Assembly: GCA_965263285.1 (NCBI GenBank)
Contig: CBDHHD010000004.1
Coordinates: 186,001-250,000, forward strand
DNA: 64,000 bases
Direction: 5' to 3'
Origin: JASGCP01 sp965263285
GTDB lineage: Bacteria; Bacteroidota; Bacteroidia; Chitinophagales; Chitinophagaceae
This document shows, one piece after another, positions 1 through 9,682 of the stretch. The notes below the pieces were generated by a model. That model was not told the DNA's origin and searched no databases. It worked only from the letters and a program-made list of their open reading frames with translations. Both the position numbers and the translations under genes were made by a program. The stretch's first letter is position 1; the number at the start of each line of letters is the position of its first letter.

Positions 1-3000
1 TATTTGAGGATAAAAAATTAACTTATCAAGAGTTAAATAACAAAGCTAATCAGCTAGCAAATTATTTGCACAATAATTATCAAACTAAAGCGGATGATAT
101 TATTTGTTTGTTATTAGAACGAAGCGAATGGATGATTGTTTCTATTTTAGGAGTGCTTAAGAGTGGAGCGGCTTATTGTCCTATCTCACCTGAGTATCCA
201 GAAGAGAGGTTATTGTTTATTTTACACGATACTCAGCCTAAGTGTTTAATTACAAATTGCAAATTGAAAATTGAAAATATTCAGTTTGCAATTGTTAATT
301 TAACAGATGAACAATTTCTAAAAGAATTATATTCATTAACCATTAACCATTTACCATTAATTATTAGTCCTCATGCTTTAGCGTATATTATCTACACTTC
401 TGGAACAACAGGTAATCCTAAAGGAGTGATGATAGAGCATGCAACTTTTTCTCATGCTATTCAAAATTTAGTTGCTGTTTTTTCAAAGAGTTTAACTTCT
501 TTTAATACTTATAGTACTACGCATTATACTTTTGACATCTTTGGATTAGAGTATACGCTTCCTTTATTACATGGTGATGTACTTGCTTTGGGTAATATGC
601 ATGAGAACTTGGATTTTAATTCATATGATTTTGTTCAAATTACACCTACTGTATTACAATCTTATTTATCTAATATTAATAAAATTAATCCTGATTTGAT
701 ATGGTTAATAGGGGGAGAAAAAGTGCCTATTGTTTTGCTAATAGATATATTAAAAAAGAGTGCTAAAAGAGAAGTAAATATTTATAATGTATATGGCCCT
801 ACTGAAACGACTATTTGGTCTATAGTTTATTTCTATAATAGAAGAGCAATTGAATTAGGTATAGAGTCTATTGGTAAGCCTATTGATAATACAGTTGTTT
901 ATATTTTAGATAGTGATAAGAAGTTGTTACCTATGGGTGCTATGGGCGAATTATATATTGGAGGTGATGGTGTAGCACGAGGTTATTTGAATAGATCCGA
1001 ACTAACGGCAGAAAAATTTATTAGTAATCCCTTTCAAACAGAAGAAGAAAAACAACAAAATAGAAATAGTAAACTCTACAAGACAGGAGACATAGTGCGA
1101 ATGCTCCCCGATGGCAATATTGAATATATAGGCAGGAATGATTTTCAAGTGAAGATAAGGGGTTATAGAATTGAATTGGGTGAGATAGAGACTAGGATTC
1201 AAAGATTTCAGACTAGGATTGAAGGATTAAAGGATGAACAAGTTATTGAACAAGCTGTGGTATTGGTTAATGAGAAAGCAGATAATAAATATTTAGTGGG
1301 ATATTTTGTGGCTAAGGAGCAAGTGAATGTGGACGAATTAAGAAGTTATCTATCTAAGCAATTGCCCGAATATATGGTGCCTATAGGATTAGTGCAAATA
1401 GAACAAATGCCTTTAACAGTGAATGGCAAGTTGGATAGAAAAGCATTGTTAAATATTGAATATAAAATAACGGATGAGGTTATAGAATTGCCAAAGAACG
1501 ATACAGAAGAACGGTTATTAAAAATATGGTCGAACTTATTACAAATAGCCGAATTAGAATTAAGTGTAACACAATCTTTTTTTAGATTAGGAGGGAATAG
1601 TATTTTAAGTATTCGTTTAATGAATCTAATAAATAAGGAGTTTAACACTTCTTTTTCTGTTAGAATTATCTTTGAAAGAAATACCATTCGTCAGTTAGCT
1701 GAGTATTTGTTAGAAGGCAATATAGAAATAATAGCTGTACAAAAACAGTCTTTTAATAGTGAAGAGGAGCAAGTATTGTCCTACGCACAAAATAGATTAT
1801 GGTTTGTCTATCAGTATGACAAAGCTAATAGTGCGGTGTATAATATCCCAATGGTGTTTGAATTAAACAAGTCAGTAGATAAAGAAAAGCTAAAAGAATC
1901 GTTGTTATTTGTAGTACAGAAGCATGAGATTTTACGAACAATTATTGAAGAAAACGAAAGGGGTATTTCGTATCAGTCTGTTAAGGCGATATCAGACAGT
2001 CTAATACGAGAAGAAATCTATAGTAGCAAGAGTGATGTAGAAAGTAAGATATTAAGTGCAATAAGATATTTGTTTCAATTAGATAAGGAATTGCCTATAC
2101 AGATAAAGTTTTTTATACCCAAAAATAAAGATGGTAAAATTGTATTAACAATAGTGATTCATCATATAGCTTTTGATGGATGGTCTGTAGAGGTGTTTCA
2201 AAGAGAAGTTTATCATGCATATCAATCATTAGTTAATCAAAAGTCATTAACACACGCAACAAACATACAATATAAGGATTATGCTTTATGGCAAAGGAAT
2301 TTTTTACAAGGGGAAAGATGGGATAAAGAATTGAGTTATTGGAAAGAGCAATTAGAAGGATATAATAATAGTCATTTGCCTATTGATTTTTCTCGTCCTT
2401 TGCAAATGAACTATGAGGGAGATGGTATGGTTGTTTTGTTATCAAAAGAAACTAGTCAAAATTTAAAAGCAATAGCTAAAGAATTAAATGCAAGTCTATA
2501 TAGTGTTTTGCTATCTGGTTATTATTTATTTTTGTCTGCTTATAGCAATGAGCAGGATATTGTAGTAGGATCTCCCTTTGCAAATAGGCACTATGCAGGC
2601 ACGGAAGATATGATTGGCTTTTTTGTCAATAGCTTAGCTTTGAGAGTGCAAATAGATTTCAAGGATACCTTGAAAGCATATATTGAAAAAGTAAATGCTA
2701 TTGTTGAGAGAGGACAAAATAATCAAGATATTCCTTTTGAGCAATTAGTAGAGGAATTGCATGTAGAACGAGATACGAGTCGGCATCCTATTTTTCAAAT
2801 TATGTTTGGAGTACAAAATTTTGGTGGTGATGATACAATATTGTTTAGGTCTTATCAAAGTAACAGGACAAATATAATACCAGCGAAATTTGATATTACT
2901 ACGATGGTATCAGAAGTAGAGGATGGATTACAAATTTATTTTAACTATGCTACAGCACTCTATAAACGAGAAATAATAGAACGATTTGTTAAGACTTATG

Positions 3001-6000
3001 AATTTATTCTAACGCAGATTGTGAGAGAACAATTGAATAGTAATTTAAACTCAATAAGATTTATTGATGATAGAGAGTACAATTATCTTGTATACGATTA
3101 TAATAAAACAGAAAAAGAATATCCCAAAGATAAAACCATACACCAGCTATTTGAGGAACAAGTAACACGAACGCCGAATAATATAGCGGTGGTATTTGAG
3201 GATAAGCAATTAACCTATCAAGAGCTAAACAACAAAGCTAATCAATTGGCAAATTATTTGCATCACAATTATGATACTAAAGCAGACGATATTGTTTGTT
3301 TGTTGTTAGAACGCAGTGAATGGATGATTATTGCCATCTTAGGAGTGCTTAAGAGTGGAGCTGCTTATTGTCCTATTTCACCTGAGTATCCAGAAGAAAG
3401 AATTTTATTTGTTCTACAAGATACTCAGCCTAAGTGTTTAATTACAAATTGCAAATTGAAAATTGAAAATGTTCAGTTTCTAATTGTTAATTTAATGGAT
3501 GAAGAGTTTTTGAAAGTCTTAGTTTCATTAACCATTAACCATTTGCCATTAACCATTAACTCTCATGCTTTGGCATATATTATCTATACTTCTGGAACAA
3601 CAGGAAATCCTAAGGGAGTAATGGTAGAGCATAAGAGTATAATAAATTTAGTTTTTGCTCAATCTAAAGAATGGGGGATACATACTGCTACCAATATGAT
3701 ATTTATTAAAACACTCTTTTTTGTTAATATAGTATTTGACCCTCATGTGTCTGAGATCTTTTCAACATTATTATTTGGGCATTGTGGATATTTGGTTAAT
3801 GAAGGTAAACAAAAAAACATAAGCGAATTAAATGATTATGTTATAGATCAATCTATTGTTTTGGCAACATTGCCTTCTGCTTTATTAAATACAGATGTTG
3901 TCTTGCCTTTGTTAAAATTAATCATAGGTGGAGAAGTGCCTATGCAAGCGAAGATAGAAGCTTATCAAAAAAGAGGAACTAAAATATTTAATTCGTATGG
4001 AGTAACAGAAGTAACTGTATGCACAACAATGAATGTGTATATAAAAAAATCTTCAACTAAAGATATTGGCAAGCCTATAGCTAACCAATATGTTTACATT
4101 TTAAGTCATAATAAAAAATTATTACCCATAGGATCTATGGGTGAATTGTATATTGGAGGAGATGGCTTAGCAAGAGGGTATTTGAATAGACCTGAATTAA
4201 CTGCGGAACGATTTATTAAAAATCCTTTTCAAACAGAAGAAGATAAAAAGAAAAATAGAAATGGGAGATTATATAAAACAGGAGACATAGTGCGAATGCT
4301 CCCCGATGGTAATATTGAATATATAGGGAGGAATGATTTTCAAGTGAAGATAAGGGGATATAGAATTGAATTAGGAGAGATAGAGAATAAGATTCAAGGA
4401 TTCCAGATTAGGATTCAAGGATTTCAGGATTTTAGGATGATAGAACAAGCTGTGGTATTGGTTAATGAGAAAGGAGATAATAAATATTTAGTGGGTTATT
4501 TTGTGGCTAAGGAACAAGTAGATGTAGAAGAATTAAGAAGTTATTTGTCTAAGAAATTACCAGAATACATGGTTCCTACAGGATTGGTTCAAATAGAGCA
4601 AATGCCTTTAACAGTGAATGGAAAGTTAGATAGAAAAGCATTGTTAAATATTGAATATAAAATAAGTGATGAAGTTATAGAATTGCCTAAGAATAACATA
4701 GAAGAACGATTGTTAAAGATATGGTCTAACTTATTACAAATCGTCGAATCAGAGTTAAGTGTAATGCAATCATTTTTTAGATTAGGAGGGAATAGTATTT
4801 TAAGTATTCGTTTGATGAATTTGATTAATAAAGAATTTAACACTTCTTTTTCTGTTAGAATCATCTTTGAGAGAAATACTATTCGACAGTTAGCAGAGTA
4901 TCTATTGTCAGATAATACTGAAAAGATAGCTATAACAAAGCAAGTATTTAATAGTGAAGAAGAGCAAATATTATCCTACGCACAAAATAGGTTGTGGTTT
5001 ATTTATCAGTATGATAAGAAAAATAGTGCAGTGTATAATATACCAATGGTGTTTGAAATGGACAAAGTGTTAGATAAAGAAAAGCTAAAAGAGGCATTGT
5101 TATTTGTAGTAGAGAAGCATGAGATTTTACGAACAACTATTGAAGAAAATGAAAATGGAATAATTTATCAGTCAGTTAAGGCGATACCAGACAATCTAAT
5201 ACAAGAAGAAATCTATAGTGGCAAGAGAGATGTAGAAAATAAAATATTAAGTGCAATAAGATATTCGTTTCAATTAGATAAGGAGTTGCCTATACAGATA
5301 AAGTTTTTTATGCCCAAAAAGAAAGGTGGCAAAATCGTATTAACAATAGTGATTCATCATATAGCTTTTGATGGATGGTCTGTAGAGGTGTTTCAAAAAG
5401 AAGTTTATCATGTATATCAATCATTAGTTAATCAAAAGTCATTAACACACGCAACAAACATACAATATAAGGATTATGCTTTATGGCAAAGGAATTTTTT
5501 ACAAGGGGAAAGATGGGATAAAGAATTGAGTTATTGGAAAGAGCAATTAGAAGGATATAATAATAGTCATTTGCCTATTGATTTTTCTCGTCCTTTGCAA
5601 ATGAACTATGAGGGAGATGGTATGGTTGTTTTGTTGTCAAAAGAAACTAGTCAAAATTTAAAAGTAGTAGCTAAACAATTAAATGTAAGCCTATATAGTG
5701 TTTTGTTATCTGGATACTATTTGTTTTTATCTGTTTATAGCAATGAGCAGGATATTGTAGTAGGAACTCCCTTTGCAAATAGGCATTATGCAGGTACGGA
5801 AGACATGATTGGTTTTTTTGTAAATAGCTTAGCACTAAGGATACAAATAGATTTCAAGGATACTTTGAAAGCATATATTGAAAAAGTAAATGCTACTGTT
5901 ACCCAAGGGCAAAATAATCAAGATATTCCTTTTGAGCAGTTGGTAGAGGAATTGCAAGTAGAACGCGATACGAGTCGCCACCCTATTTTTCAAATTATGT

Positions 6001-8852
6001 TTGGAGTACAAAATTTTGGTGGTGATGATACAATATTGTTTAAGTCTTATCAAAGTAACAGGACAAATATAATACCAGCGAAATTTGATATTACTACGAT
6101 GGTGTCAGAAGTAAAGGATGGACTGCAAATCTATTTTAACTATGCTACAGCACTCTATAAAAGAGAAACCATAGATAGATTTGTTAAGACTTATGAATTT
6201 ATTCTAACGCAGATTGTGAGAGATAGATTAGATAACGATTTGAAATCTATAAGATTTGTTAATAATGAAGAATACAATTATCTTATATATGACTACAATA
6301 AAACAGAAAGAGAATATCCTAAAGATAAAACTATTCACCAGCTATTTGAGGAGCAAGTGGTAAGAGCGCCGAATAATATAGCAGTAGTATTTGAAGAGAA
6401 GCAATTAACCTACCAAGAGTTGAATGACAAAGCAAATCAGTTAGCAAATTATTTGCACAATAATTATCAAACTAAAGCGGATGATATTATTTGTTTGTTA
6501 TTAGAACGAAGCGAATGGATGATTATTGCTATTCTAGGAGTGCTTAAGAGTGGAGCTGCTTATTGTCCTATCTCATCTGAGTATCCAGAAGAGAGGATAT
6601 TGTTTATTTTACAAGACACTCAACCTAAGTGTTTAATTACAAATTGCAAATTGAAAATTGAAAATGTTCAATTTCTAATTGTTAATTTAATGGATGAAGA
6701 ATTTTTGAAAGTCTTAGCTTCATTAACCATTAACCATTTACCATTAATCATTAGCTCTCATGCTTTAGCATATATTATCTATACTTCAGGCACAACGGGG
6801 AATCCTAAGGGAGTGATGGTAGATCATAGTAATGTAGTGTCTTTAGTAAAAGGAGTAGATTATGTTAAGCTTGATAGCTATTCTTTTACTATACAGTTAT
6901 CAGATATTTGTTTTGATGCTTTTACTTTTGAGTTGTGGGGCATGTTATTGAATGGAGGTAAAATATATGTACCTAAAGATATAAAAAACATGCTGGAAGT
7001 ACAGATATTTAAAAGGTATTGTGTAGAACATAATATTAATACGCTATGGTTAACAAAAACATTATTTGAAGCTTTGTATTTACAAGACGATACACTTTTT
7101 CGACATCTAACTTATTTATTGGTGGGAGGAGAGGCACTTAATTCTGCATTGGTTCAACAATTGATGTGTGCGAATGGTCCACAATTTTTTATAAATGGAT
7201 ATGGTCCTACCGAAAACACAACTTTTAGTTTGACTTATACATGTAGTAAAAATAATAAAAATCAGAATATACCTATTGGCAAACCATTAAATAACAGAAC
7301 TGCGTTTGTGGTTTCAAATAATAATAGTTTATTGCCTATAGGTGCTATTGGAGAATTGTATCTTGGAGGTGATGGTTTATCGAGGGGATATTTGAATAGA
7401 TCTGAATTAACTGCAGAAAGATTTATTCAAAATCCTTTTCAAACAGAAGAAGAAAAAAAGAAAAATAGAAATAACAGATTGTATAAAACAGGAGATGTAG
7501 TGCGAATGTTACCTGATGGGAATATAGAATATATAGGGAGAAATGACTTTCAAGTGAAGATAAGGGGATATAGAATTGAATTGGGCGAGATAGAGATTAG
7601 GATTCAAGGATTTCAGGATTTTAGGATAATTGAACAAGTCGTGGTATTGTTTAATGAGAAAGCGGATAATAAATATTTAGTGGGATATTTTGTAGCTAAG
7701 GAGCAAGTGGATGTAGAAGAATTGAGAAGTTATTTGTCTAAGAAATTACCAGAATACATGGTGCCTACCAGATTGTTGCAAATAGAGCAAATGCCTTTAA
7801 CGGTGAATGGGAAATTGGATAGAAAGATATTGTTGAACATGGAAGTTAATTTTGTAGGAGAGAATATTCAAGCCCCAACTAATAAGTTAGAATTACGAAT
7901 ATTACAGATTTTTGCTATACTATTATCGCTTGAGTCTAATACCATAAGTGTAACTAATAGCTTTTTTAGACTTGGGGGGAATAGTATTTTGTCGATTAGG
8001 TTGGCGAGTCTTTTAAATAGGGAATTTGGTACATTCTTAAGCGTAGTAGATATTTTTAAATACCCTACTATTAGAGAATTGGCAGTTCAAGTAAATTATA
8101 AAAAAACTTCATTTGACTTAGTTTTAATGCTAAACAATAGCGTAGCTAAACAAGCGATTTATATGATACATCCTGGAAGAGCAGGTGCAGAGGTTTATTA
8201 TAATATGGCGTATAGATTACAAGAATCTTATAGTTGCTATGGTATTGGGAATTATAATTTGTTTTCAGAAAATAAGATAAGTGAGATAAGTTTATTAGCA
8301 AAGCACTATCTACATGAAATTAGAAATAACACAATAATAGAGCCTTGCATTTTATTAGGCTGGTCGTTAGGGGGGAAGATAGCATTAGAAATGGCTTATC
8401 ATTTAGAACAACAAGGTATTAAAGATATTGTTGTTTATCTATTAGACAATATTGTAATGGATGAAACGCTAATAAATATCTTAAACAAAAAAGATCTGAG
8501 TTTTAGAAAACAAGCATTAAGTAAATTACTAGATAATTTGAATGTAGGTGAAGATTATAAGCAAAGAGTATTAGCAAATAGTTCTATTGAAGAAAAACTT
8601 AATAATGATGCACTAACTGGCAAGTTAATATATAGCCGTTGTGTTTTATTTAAAGCGATGTTGATTGGTAAAAATGATATTCCTGATTTGTTTCAATATA
8701 AACTATCATTGCCTTATAATAATGTAGATAAATTTGTTTCTATAGAAAATATTAAACTAATAGAAATGCAAGTCAGTCATCAAGATATCATTAAAAAAGA
8801 AGATGAGATAGTAGATATTATTAAAAGAATGGGGAATGGGCTAAATAAATGA
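1..8852 (+). CDS. Non-ribosomal peptide synthetase, 3' part (three modules plus thioesterase)
   Basis: The reading frame is open to the left window edge, so the gene starts upstream; the first possible start codon in the window (TTG at 66) lies inside an adenylation domain. Counting residues from 66, the domain order is A1 (TSGTTGNPKG near 112), PCP1 (LGGNS near 509), C2 (HHIAFDG near 699), A2 (near 1175), PCP2 (near 1575), C3 (near 1763), A3 (near 2240), PCP3 (near 2636) and a type I thioesterase (GWSLGG near 2765, with a late SHQD histidine). Both C domains keep HHxxxDG and all PCPs keep the phosphopantetheine serine. No epimerase or methyltransferase domain is seen. By the established pathway logic it assembles and releases a peptide whose last three residues are set by these modules. 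Reading the pocket residues by eye, A3 gives roughly DAFLLVGTFK, which resembles valine-type codes; A1 and A2 match nothing I recognise. A2 has GVTE where GPTE is usual. The product is unknown. Confidence 0.95.
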   Translation, partial: FEDKKLTYQELNNKANQLANYLHNNYQTKADDIICLLLERSEWMIVSILGVLKSGAAYCPISPEYPEERLLFILHDTQPKCLITNCKLKIENIQFAIVNLTDEQFLKELYSLTINHLPLIISPHALAYIIYTSGTTGNPKGVMIEHATFSHAIQNLVAVFSKSLTSFNTYSTTHYTFDIFGLEYTLPLLHGDVLALGNMHENLDFNSYDFVQITPTVLQSYLSNINKINPDLIWLIGGEKVPIVLLIDILKKSAKREVNIYNVYGPTETTIWSIVYFYNRRAIELGIESIGKPIDNTVVYILDSDKKLLPMGAMGELYIGGDGVARGYLNRSELTAEKFISNPFQTEEEKQQNRNSKLYKTGDIVRMLPDGNIEYIGRNDFQVKIRGYRIELGEIETRIQRFQTRIEGLKDEQVIEQAVVLVNEKADNKYLVGYFVAKEQVNVDELRSYLSKQLPEYMVPIGLVQIEQMPLTVNGKLDRKALLNIEYKITDEVIELPKNDTEERLLKIWSNLLQIAELELSVTQSFFRLGGNSILSIRLMNLINKEFNTSFSVRIIFERNTIRQLAEYLLEGNIEIIAVQKQSFNSEEEQVLSYAQNRLWFVYQYDKANSAVYNIPMVFELNKSVDKEKLKESLLFVVQKHEILRTIIEENERGISYQSVKAISDSLIREEIYSSKSDVESKILSAIRYLFQLDKELPIQIKFFIPKNKDGKIVLTIVIHHIAFDGWSVEVFQREVYHAYQSLVNQKSLTHATNIQYKDYALWQRNFLQGERWDKELSYWKEQLEGYNNSHLPIDFSRPLQMNYEGDGMVVLLSKETSQNLKAIAKELNASLYSVLLSGYYLFLSAYSNEQDIVVGSPFANRHYAGTEDMIGFFVNSLALRVQIDFKDTLKAYIEKVNAIVERGQNNQDIPFEQLVEELHVERDTSRHPIFQIMFGVQNFGGDDTILFRSYQSNRTNIIPAKFDITTMVSEVEDGLQIYFNYATALYKREIIERFVKTYEFILTQIVREQLNSNLNSIRFIDDREYNYLVYDYNKTEKEYPKDKTIHQLFEEQVTRTPNNIAVVFEDKQLTYQELNNKANQLANYLHHNYDTKADDIVCLLLERSEWMIIAILGVLKSGAAYCPISPEYPEERILFVLQDTQPKCLITNCKLKIENVQFLIVNLMDEEFLKVLVSLTINHLPLTINSHALAYIIYTSGTTGNPKGVMVEHKSIINLVFAQSKEWGIHTATNMIFIKTLFFVNIVFDPHVSEIFSTLLFGHCGYLVNEGKQKNISELNDYVIDQSIVLATLPSALLNTDVVLPLLKLIIGGEVPMQAKIEAYQKRGTKIFNSYGVTEVTVCTTMNVYIKKSSTKDIGKPIANQYVYILSHNKKLLPIGSMGELYIGGDGLARGYLNRPELTAERFIKNPFQTEEDKKKNRNGRLYKTGDIVRMLPDGNIEYIGRNDFQVKIRGYRIELGEIENKIQGFQIRIQGFQDFRMIEQAVVLVNEKGDNKYLVGYFVAKEQVDVEELRSYLSKKLPEYMVPTGLVQIEQMPLTVNGKLDRKALLNIEYKISDEVIELPKNNIEERLLKIWSNLLQIVESELSVMQSFFRLGGNSILSIRLMNLINKEFNTSFSVRIIFERNTIRQLAEYLLSDNTEKIAITKQVFNSEEEQILSYAQNRLWFIYQYDKKNSAVYNIPMVFEMDKVLDKEKLKEALLFVVEKHEILRTTIEENENGIIYQSVKAIPDNLIQEEIYSGKRDVENKILSAIRYSFQLDKELPIQIKFFMPKKKGGKIVLTIVIHHIAFDGWSVEVFQKEVYHVYQSLVNQKSLTHATNIQYKDYALWQRNFLQGERWDKELSYWKEQLEGYNNSHLPIDFSRPLQMNYEGDGMVVLLSKETSQNLKVVAKQLNVSLYSVLLSGYYLFLSVYSNEQDIVVGTPFANRHYAGTEDMIGFFVNSLALRIQIDFKDTLKAYIEKVNATVTQGQNNQDIPFEQLVEELQVERDTSRHPIFQIMFGVQNFGGDDTILFKSYQSNRTNIIPAKFDITTMVSEVKDGLQIYFNYATALYKRETIDRFVKTYEFILTQIVRDRLDNDLKSIRFVNNEEYNYLIYDYNKTEREYPKDKTIHQLFEEQVVRAPNNIAVVFEEKQLTYQELNDKANQLANYLHNNYQTKADDIICLLLERSEWMIIAILGVLKSGAAYCPISSEYPEERILFILQDTQPKCLITNCKLKIENVQFLIVNLMDEEFLKVLASLTINHLPLIISSHALAYIIYTSGTTGNPKGVMVDHSNVVSLVKGVDYVKLDSYSFTIQLSDICFDAFTFELWGMLLNGGKIYVPKDIKNMLEVQIFKRYCVEHNINTLWLTKTLFEALYLQDDTLFRHLTYLLVGGEALNSALVQQLMCANGPQFFINGYGPTENTTFSLTYTCSKNNKNQNIPIGKPLNNRTAFVVSNNNSLLPIGAIGELYLGGDGLSRGYLNRSELTAERFIQNPFQTEEEKKKNRNNRLYKTGDVVRMLPDGNIEYIGRNDFQVKIRGYRIELGEIEIRIQGFQDFRIIEQVVVLFNEKADNKYLVGYFVAKEQVDVEELRSYLSKKLPEYMVPTRLLQIEQMPLTVNGKLDRKILLNMEVNFVGENIQAPTNKLELRILQIFAILLSLESNTISVTNSFFRLGGNSILSIRLASLLNREFGTFLSVVDIFKYPTIRELAVQVNYKKTSFDLVLMLNNSVAKQAIYMIHPGRAGAEVYYNMAYRLQESYSCYGIGNYNLFSENKISEISLLAKHYLHEIRNNTIIEPCILLGWSLGGKIALEMAYHLEQQGIKDIVVYLLDNIVMDETLINILNKKDLSFRKQALSKLLDNLNVGEDYKQRVLANSSIEEKLNNDALTGKLIYSRCVLFKAMLIGKNDIPDLFQYKLSLPYNNVDKFVSIENIKLIEMQVSHQDIIKKEDEIVDIIKRMGNGLNK
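254..368 (+). repeat. Heptamer tandem repeats inside adenylation domain 1
   Basis: Two heptamer arrays lie in the coding frame. AAATTGC/AAATTGA repeats about 3.5 times at 254-278, and CATTAAC-type units repeat five times (the last degenerate) at 334-368. Both encode the loop just before the TSGTTG core motif. Equivalent arrays occur at 3446-3470 and 3526-3560 in module 2 and at 6641-6665 and 6721-6755 in module 3. Confidence 0.8.
4391..4439 (+). repeat. GATT-phased 7-8 bp repeat in adenylation domain 2 (counterparts in domains 1 and 3)
   Basis: GGATTCAA/GGATTTCA-like units recur every 6-8 bp directly after the RGYRIELGEIE motif. The counterparts are at about 1191-1235 (module 1) and 7595-7627 (module 3). 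The module 3 version is seven codons (21 bp) shorter than those of modules 1 and 2, which fits loss or gain of three heptamers without breaking the frame. Confidence 0.7.
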
Positions 8853-8912
8853 CCTAAAAAATAAATTATTCTTTATATTTGCTCTGTTATTGATATTCAA
8901 ATAAATTTATTT

Positions 8913-9671
8913 ATGAAAATACTTGTATGCATTAGTAAAGCTCCTGATACTACTTCAAAAATTGTTTTTAAAAATGAAAATAAAGAATTTCAAGCTGATG
9001 GGGTACAGTGGATATTAAATCCTTATGATGAATGGTATGCATTAGTTCGCGCTATTGAATTGAAAGAAAAGGACGCCTCTATTCAAATAGATTTATTGAT
9101 GGTGGGTTTAGCAGATGACGATCCTATTATAAGAAAAGCATTGGCTTTAGGTGGGGATAAAGCCTATAGGGTAAATGTAGCTCCTCACGATCCCTTTTTG
9201 GTTGCAAGTGCTATAAAGGCTTTAGCAACAAAAGAATTATATGATTTAATTCTAACAGGTAAAGAAACGATAGATTATAATAGCTCTGCTGTAGGAGGGA
9301 TGACCGCAGCTCTATTAGATATAGGGTATATCACTTTGGGAACTAAATTAGATATTCAGAGTAATAAAGCAATTGTAGTGAGAGAAATAGAAGGGGGAGA
9401 GGAGACGATAGAGGCATCGTTGCCTTTAGTAATAAGCTGTCAAAAAGGAATGGCAGAACAGCGTATTCCTAATATGAAAGGCATTATGTCAGCTAGAAAT
9501 AAGGTATTACAAGTGTTGTCTTTAGAAGATGTAGGAATAGCAAATATAGAAAATCTTGTTTCTGTTGATCATTTTGACCTGCCTCCAGCAAAAAAAGGTT
9601 GTAGAATGATTTCTGCAGATAATCCAGAACAATTAGTATCTCTATTGCACGAAGAAGCTAAACTTATTTAA
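8913..9671 (+). CDS. etfB: Electron transfer flavoprotein, beta subunit
   Basis: The 252-residue protein starts MKILVCISKAPDTTSK and has the usual EtfB length. It carries the conserved late segment with VREIEGGEE, the LPLVISCQKG strand and RIPNMKGIMSARNK. EtfB pairs with EtfA and binds AMP, passing electrons from acyl-CoA and other dehydrogenases to the quinone pool. It lies 61 bp after the NRPS gene and 11 bp before etfA. A TATATTTG box at 8874-8881 fits the Bacteroidota -7 consensus and would give a leader of about 28 nt, so the etf genes probably have their own promoter; I see no clear -33 element. Confidence 0.95.
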   Translation: MKILVCISKAPDTTSKIVFKNENKEFQADGVQWILNPYDEWYALVRAIELKEKDASIQIDLLMVGLADDDPIIRKALALGGDKAYRVNVAPHDPFLVASAIKALATKELYDLILTGKETIDYNSSAVGGMTAALLDIGYITLGTKLDIQSNKAIVVREIEGGEETIEASLPLVISCQKGMAEQRIPNMKGIMSARNKVLQVLSLEDVGIANIENLVSVDHFDLPPAKKGCRMISADNPEQLVSLLHEEAKLI

Positions 9672-9682
9672 ATAAAAAAATT

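Noticed and set aside
1346..6053. Antisense ORFs within the NRPS gene (1346-1687, 4589-4864, 5835-6053)
   Set aside because: They lie opposite well-conserved NRPS domains and recur only because the modules are duplicated.
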